Assembly: GCA_964496245.1 (NCBI GenBank)
Contig: CAZBZG010000274.1
Coordinates: 1-6,331 of the forward strand
From: CAZBZG01 sp964496245
GTDB lineage: Bacteria; Planctomycetota; SZUA-567
Direction: 5' to 3'
DNA length: 6,331 nt
Shown: positions 5,796 to 6,331 of the stretch, one piece after another
How positions within the stretch are numbered: position 1 is the first letter of the stretch
Layout of the letters: the number at the start of each line of letters is the position of its first letter
Notes under the pieces: generated by a model
Database searches by the model: none
What the model saw: the letters and a program-made list of their open reading frames with translations, nothing else
What the model was told of the DNA's origin: nothing
Program-made: the position numbers and the translations under genes

Positions 5796-6331
5796 ATGCG
5801 CCCAGAGAACGTGGACGAACGGATCTCCGCCTATCTCGACAACGCGCTCTCAGAAGAGGGGCTGCGCGAACTGGACGAACGCATCCGCACCGAACCCGCA
5901 GCCGCGGATCTCTTCTGCGAGCTCGCGGTTGAGCACGCTCTGCTGCACAAGATGTTCGCTGCCGCTGCCAGCGCCGCCGCCAGCCGCGCGTCCATGAGCG
6001 CCGCAGCGCGCGCGCGGACGTGGGCATCGGCTGCGGCTAGGCGGTTTGCGAAGGCCTGCAAAGCCTGTGCCGCGAGTGTGCTGGAAGGCCGGCCGCCCAA
6101 CCGGCCGGGCTTCGATGCGCAAGGCAATGCGCTCACGGGTCCGCTCCGCAGGCGCTTCCAGGGATCCTGCTGGTATGCGGCGAGCGTCGGACTGCACGCC
6201 ACCGCTGTGGTCTGGCTCTTCTTGATCCCCGTCCAGCCCCCTCTTTCCCGCCCCGCGCCCTTTGTGGTGAGAGTCGAGGAGGGAGAGTCCGTGTCCGAAG
6301 CCGACGAGCCAGGCACGTCCCTGCTCGAGAG
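5796..6331 (+). CDS. Probable membrane anti-sigma factor with TonB-like helix, 3' partial
   Basis: The frame is open from ATG 5796 to the window edge (178 complete codons, no stop), so the gene continues beyond it. Residues 5-52 (VDERISAYLDNALSEEGLRELDERI and the following helices to HALLH) resemble the short N-terminal helical domain of anti-sigma factors next to ECF sigmas in Planctomycetes and Verrucomicrobia. The zinc HxxxCxxC motif is absent; a lone CxxC lies at 88-91. Residues 53-122 are an Ala/Arg-rich linker. One hydrophobic segment at about 126-146 should cross the inner membrane. It contains S130 and H134, spaced like the TonB SxxxH motif, and is followed by PVQPPLSRPAP and an acidic stretch. 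Its position right behind the sigma gene supports a role in holding that sigma inactive. The part outside the cytoplasm is cut off, so FecR-like, TonB-like or novel sensor domains all remain possible. The CDS is firm; anti-sigma is likely; TonB-like is tentative. Confidence 0.8.
   Translation, partial: MRPENVDERISAYLDNALSEEGLRELDERIRTEPAAADLFCELAVEHALLHKMFAAAASAAASRASMSAAARARTWASAAARRFAKACKACAASVLEGRPPNRPGFDAQGNALTGPLRRRFQGSCWYAASVGLHATAVVWLFLIPVQPPLSRPAPFVVRVEEGESVSEADEPGTSLLE

Noticed and set aside
5257..6027. Minus-strand open frame of 256 codons opposite the sigma and regulator genes
   Set aside because: It is antisense to a clear sigma factor and to the start of the regulator gene. Its Arg/Ala-rich translation has no domain, and no ribosome site was noted.
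6057..6071. Zinc-binding anti-sigma motif around the CKAC cysteines
   Set aside because: The two Cys at residues 88 and 91 lack the preceding His of the HxxxCxxC motif and lie in an Ala/Arg linker rather than in the anti-sigma helices.

Overview
The window is GC-rich, and all supported genes are on the plus strand. Its gene content points to a diderm bacterium of the Planctomycetes-Verrucomicrobia-Lentisphaerae/Kiritimatiellota type, probably a metagenomic contig. That placement is an inference. It rests on the large TPR-plus-secretin proteins occurring in tandem, on an ECF-like sigma factor of the Rhodopirellula/Verrucomicrobium style, and on a short anti-sigma-like gene directly behind it. 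I see no tRNA, rRNA, insertion sequence, CRISPR array or phage gene.

Left block (1-4953): two consecutive genes encode paralogous secretin-family proteins. The first enters the window already in progress, because its frame is open from base 1, so its N-terminus and signal peptide lie upstream. The second is complete (848 residues) with its own signal peptide. It starts 21 bases after the first gene's stop, behind a good Shine-Dalgarno sequence. Both have the same order of parts at nearly the same spacing: TPR, charged helical or coiled-coil stretch, TPR, a YPxxWE motif, an STN/secretin N0-like domain, an aspartate-rich Gly/Trp loop, a secretin N1-like domain, and the secretin core ending in the family's C-terminal signature. 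They probably form, or co-assemble into, an outer-membrane channel or a periplasmic ring.

Middle (4954-5226, about 270 bases): this is a noncoding spacer. It holds a perfect 13-bp inverted repeat that probably terminates the secretin transcript, a weak promoter candidate and a clear ribosome binding site.

Right block (5227-6331): a 186-residue sigma-70-family sigma factor with regions 2 and 4 is followed, 8 bases after its stop, by a gene that runs off the window. That gene starts with an anti-sigma-like acidic helical segment. It then has an Ala/Arg-rich linker and one transmembrane helix carrying a TonB-like SxxxH motif, followed by the beginning of a Pro/Glu-containing extracytoplasmic part. 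This looks like a sigma/membrane-regulator pair. The most interesting points are the possible anti-sigma/TonB-like fusion and the matching polyaspartate loops in the two secretins. Whether the two blocks work together cannot be told from the window.
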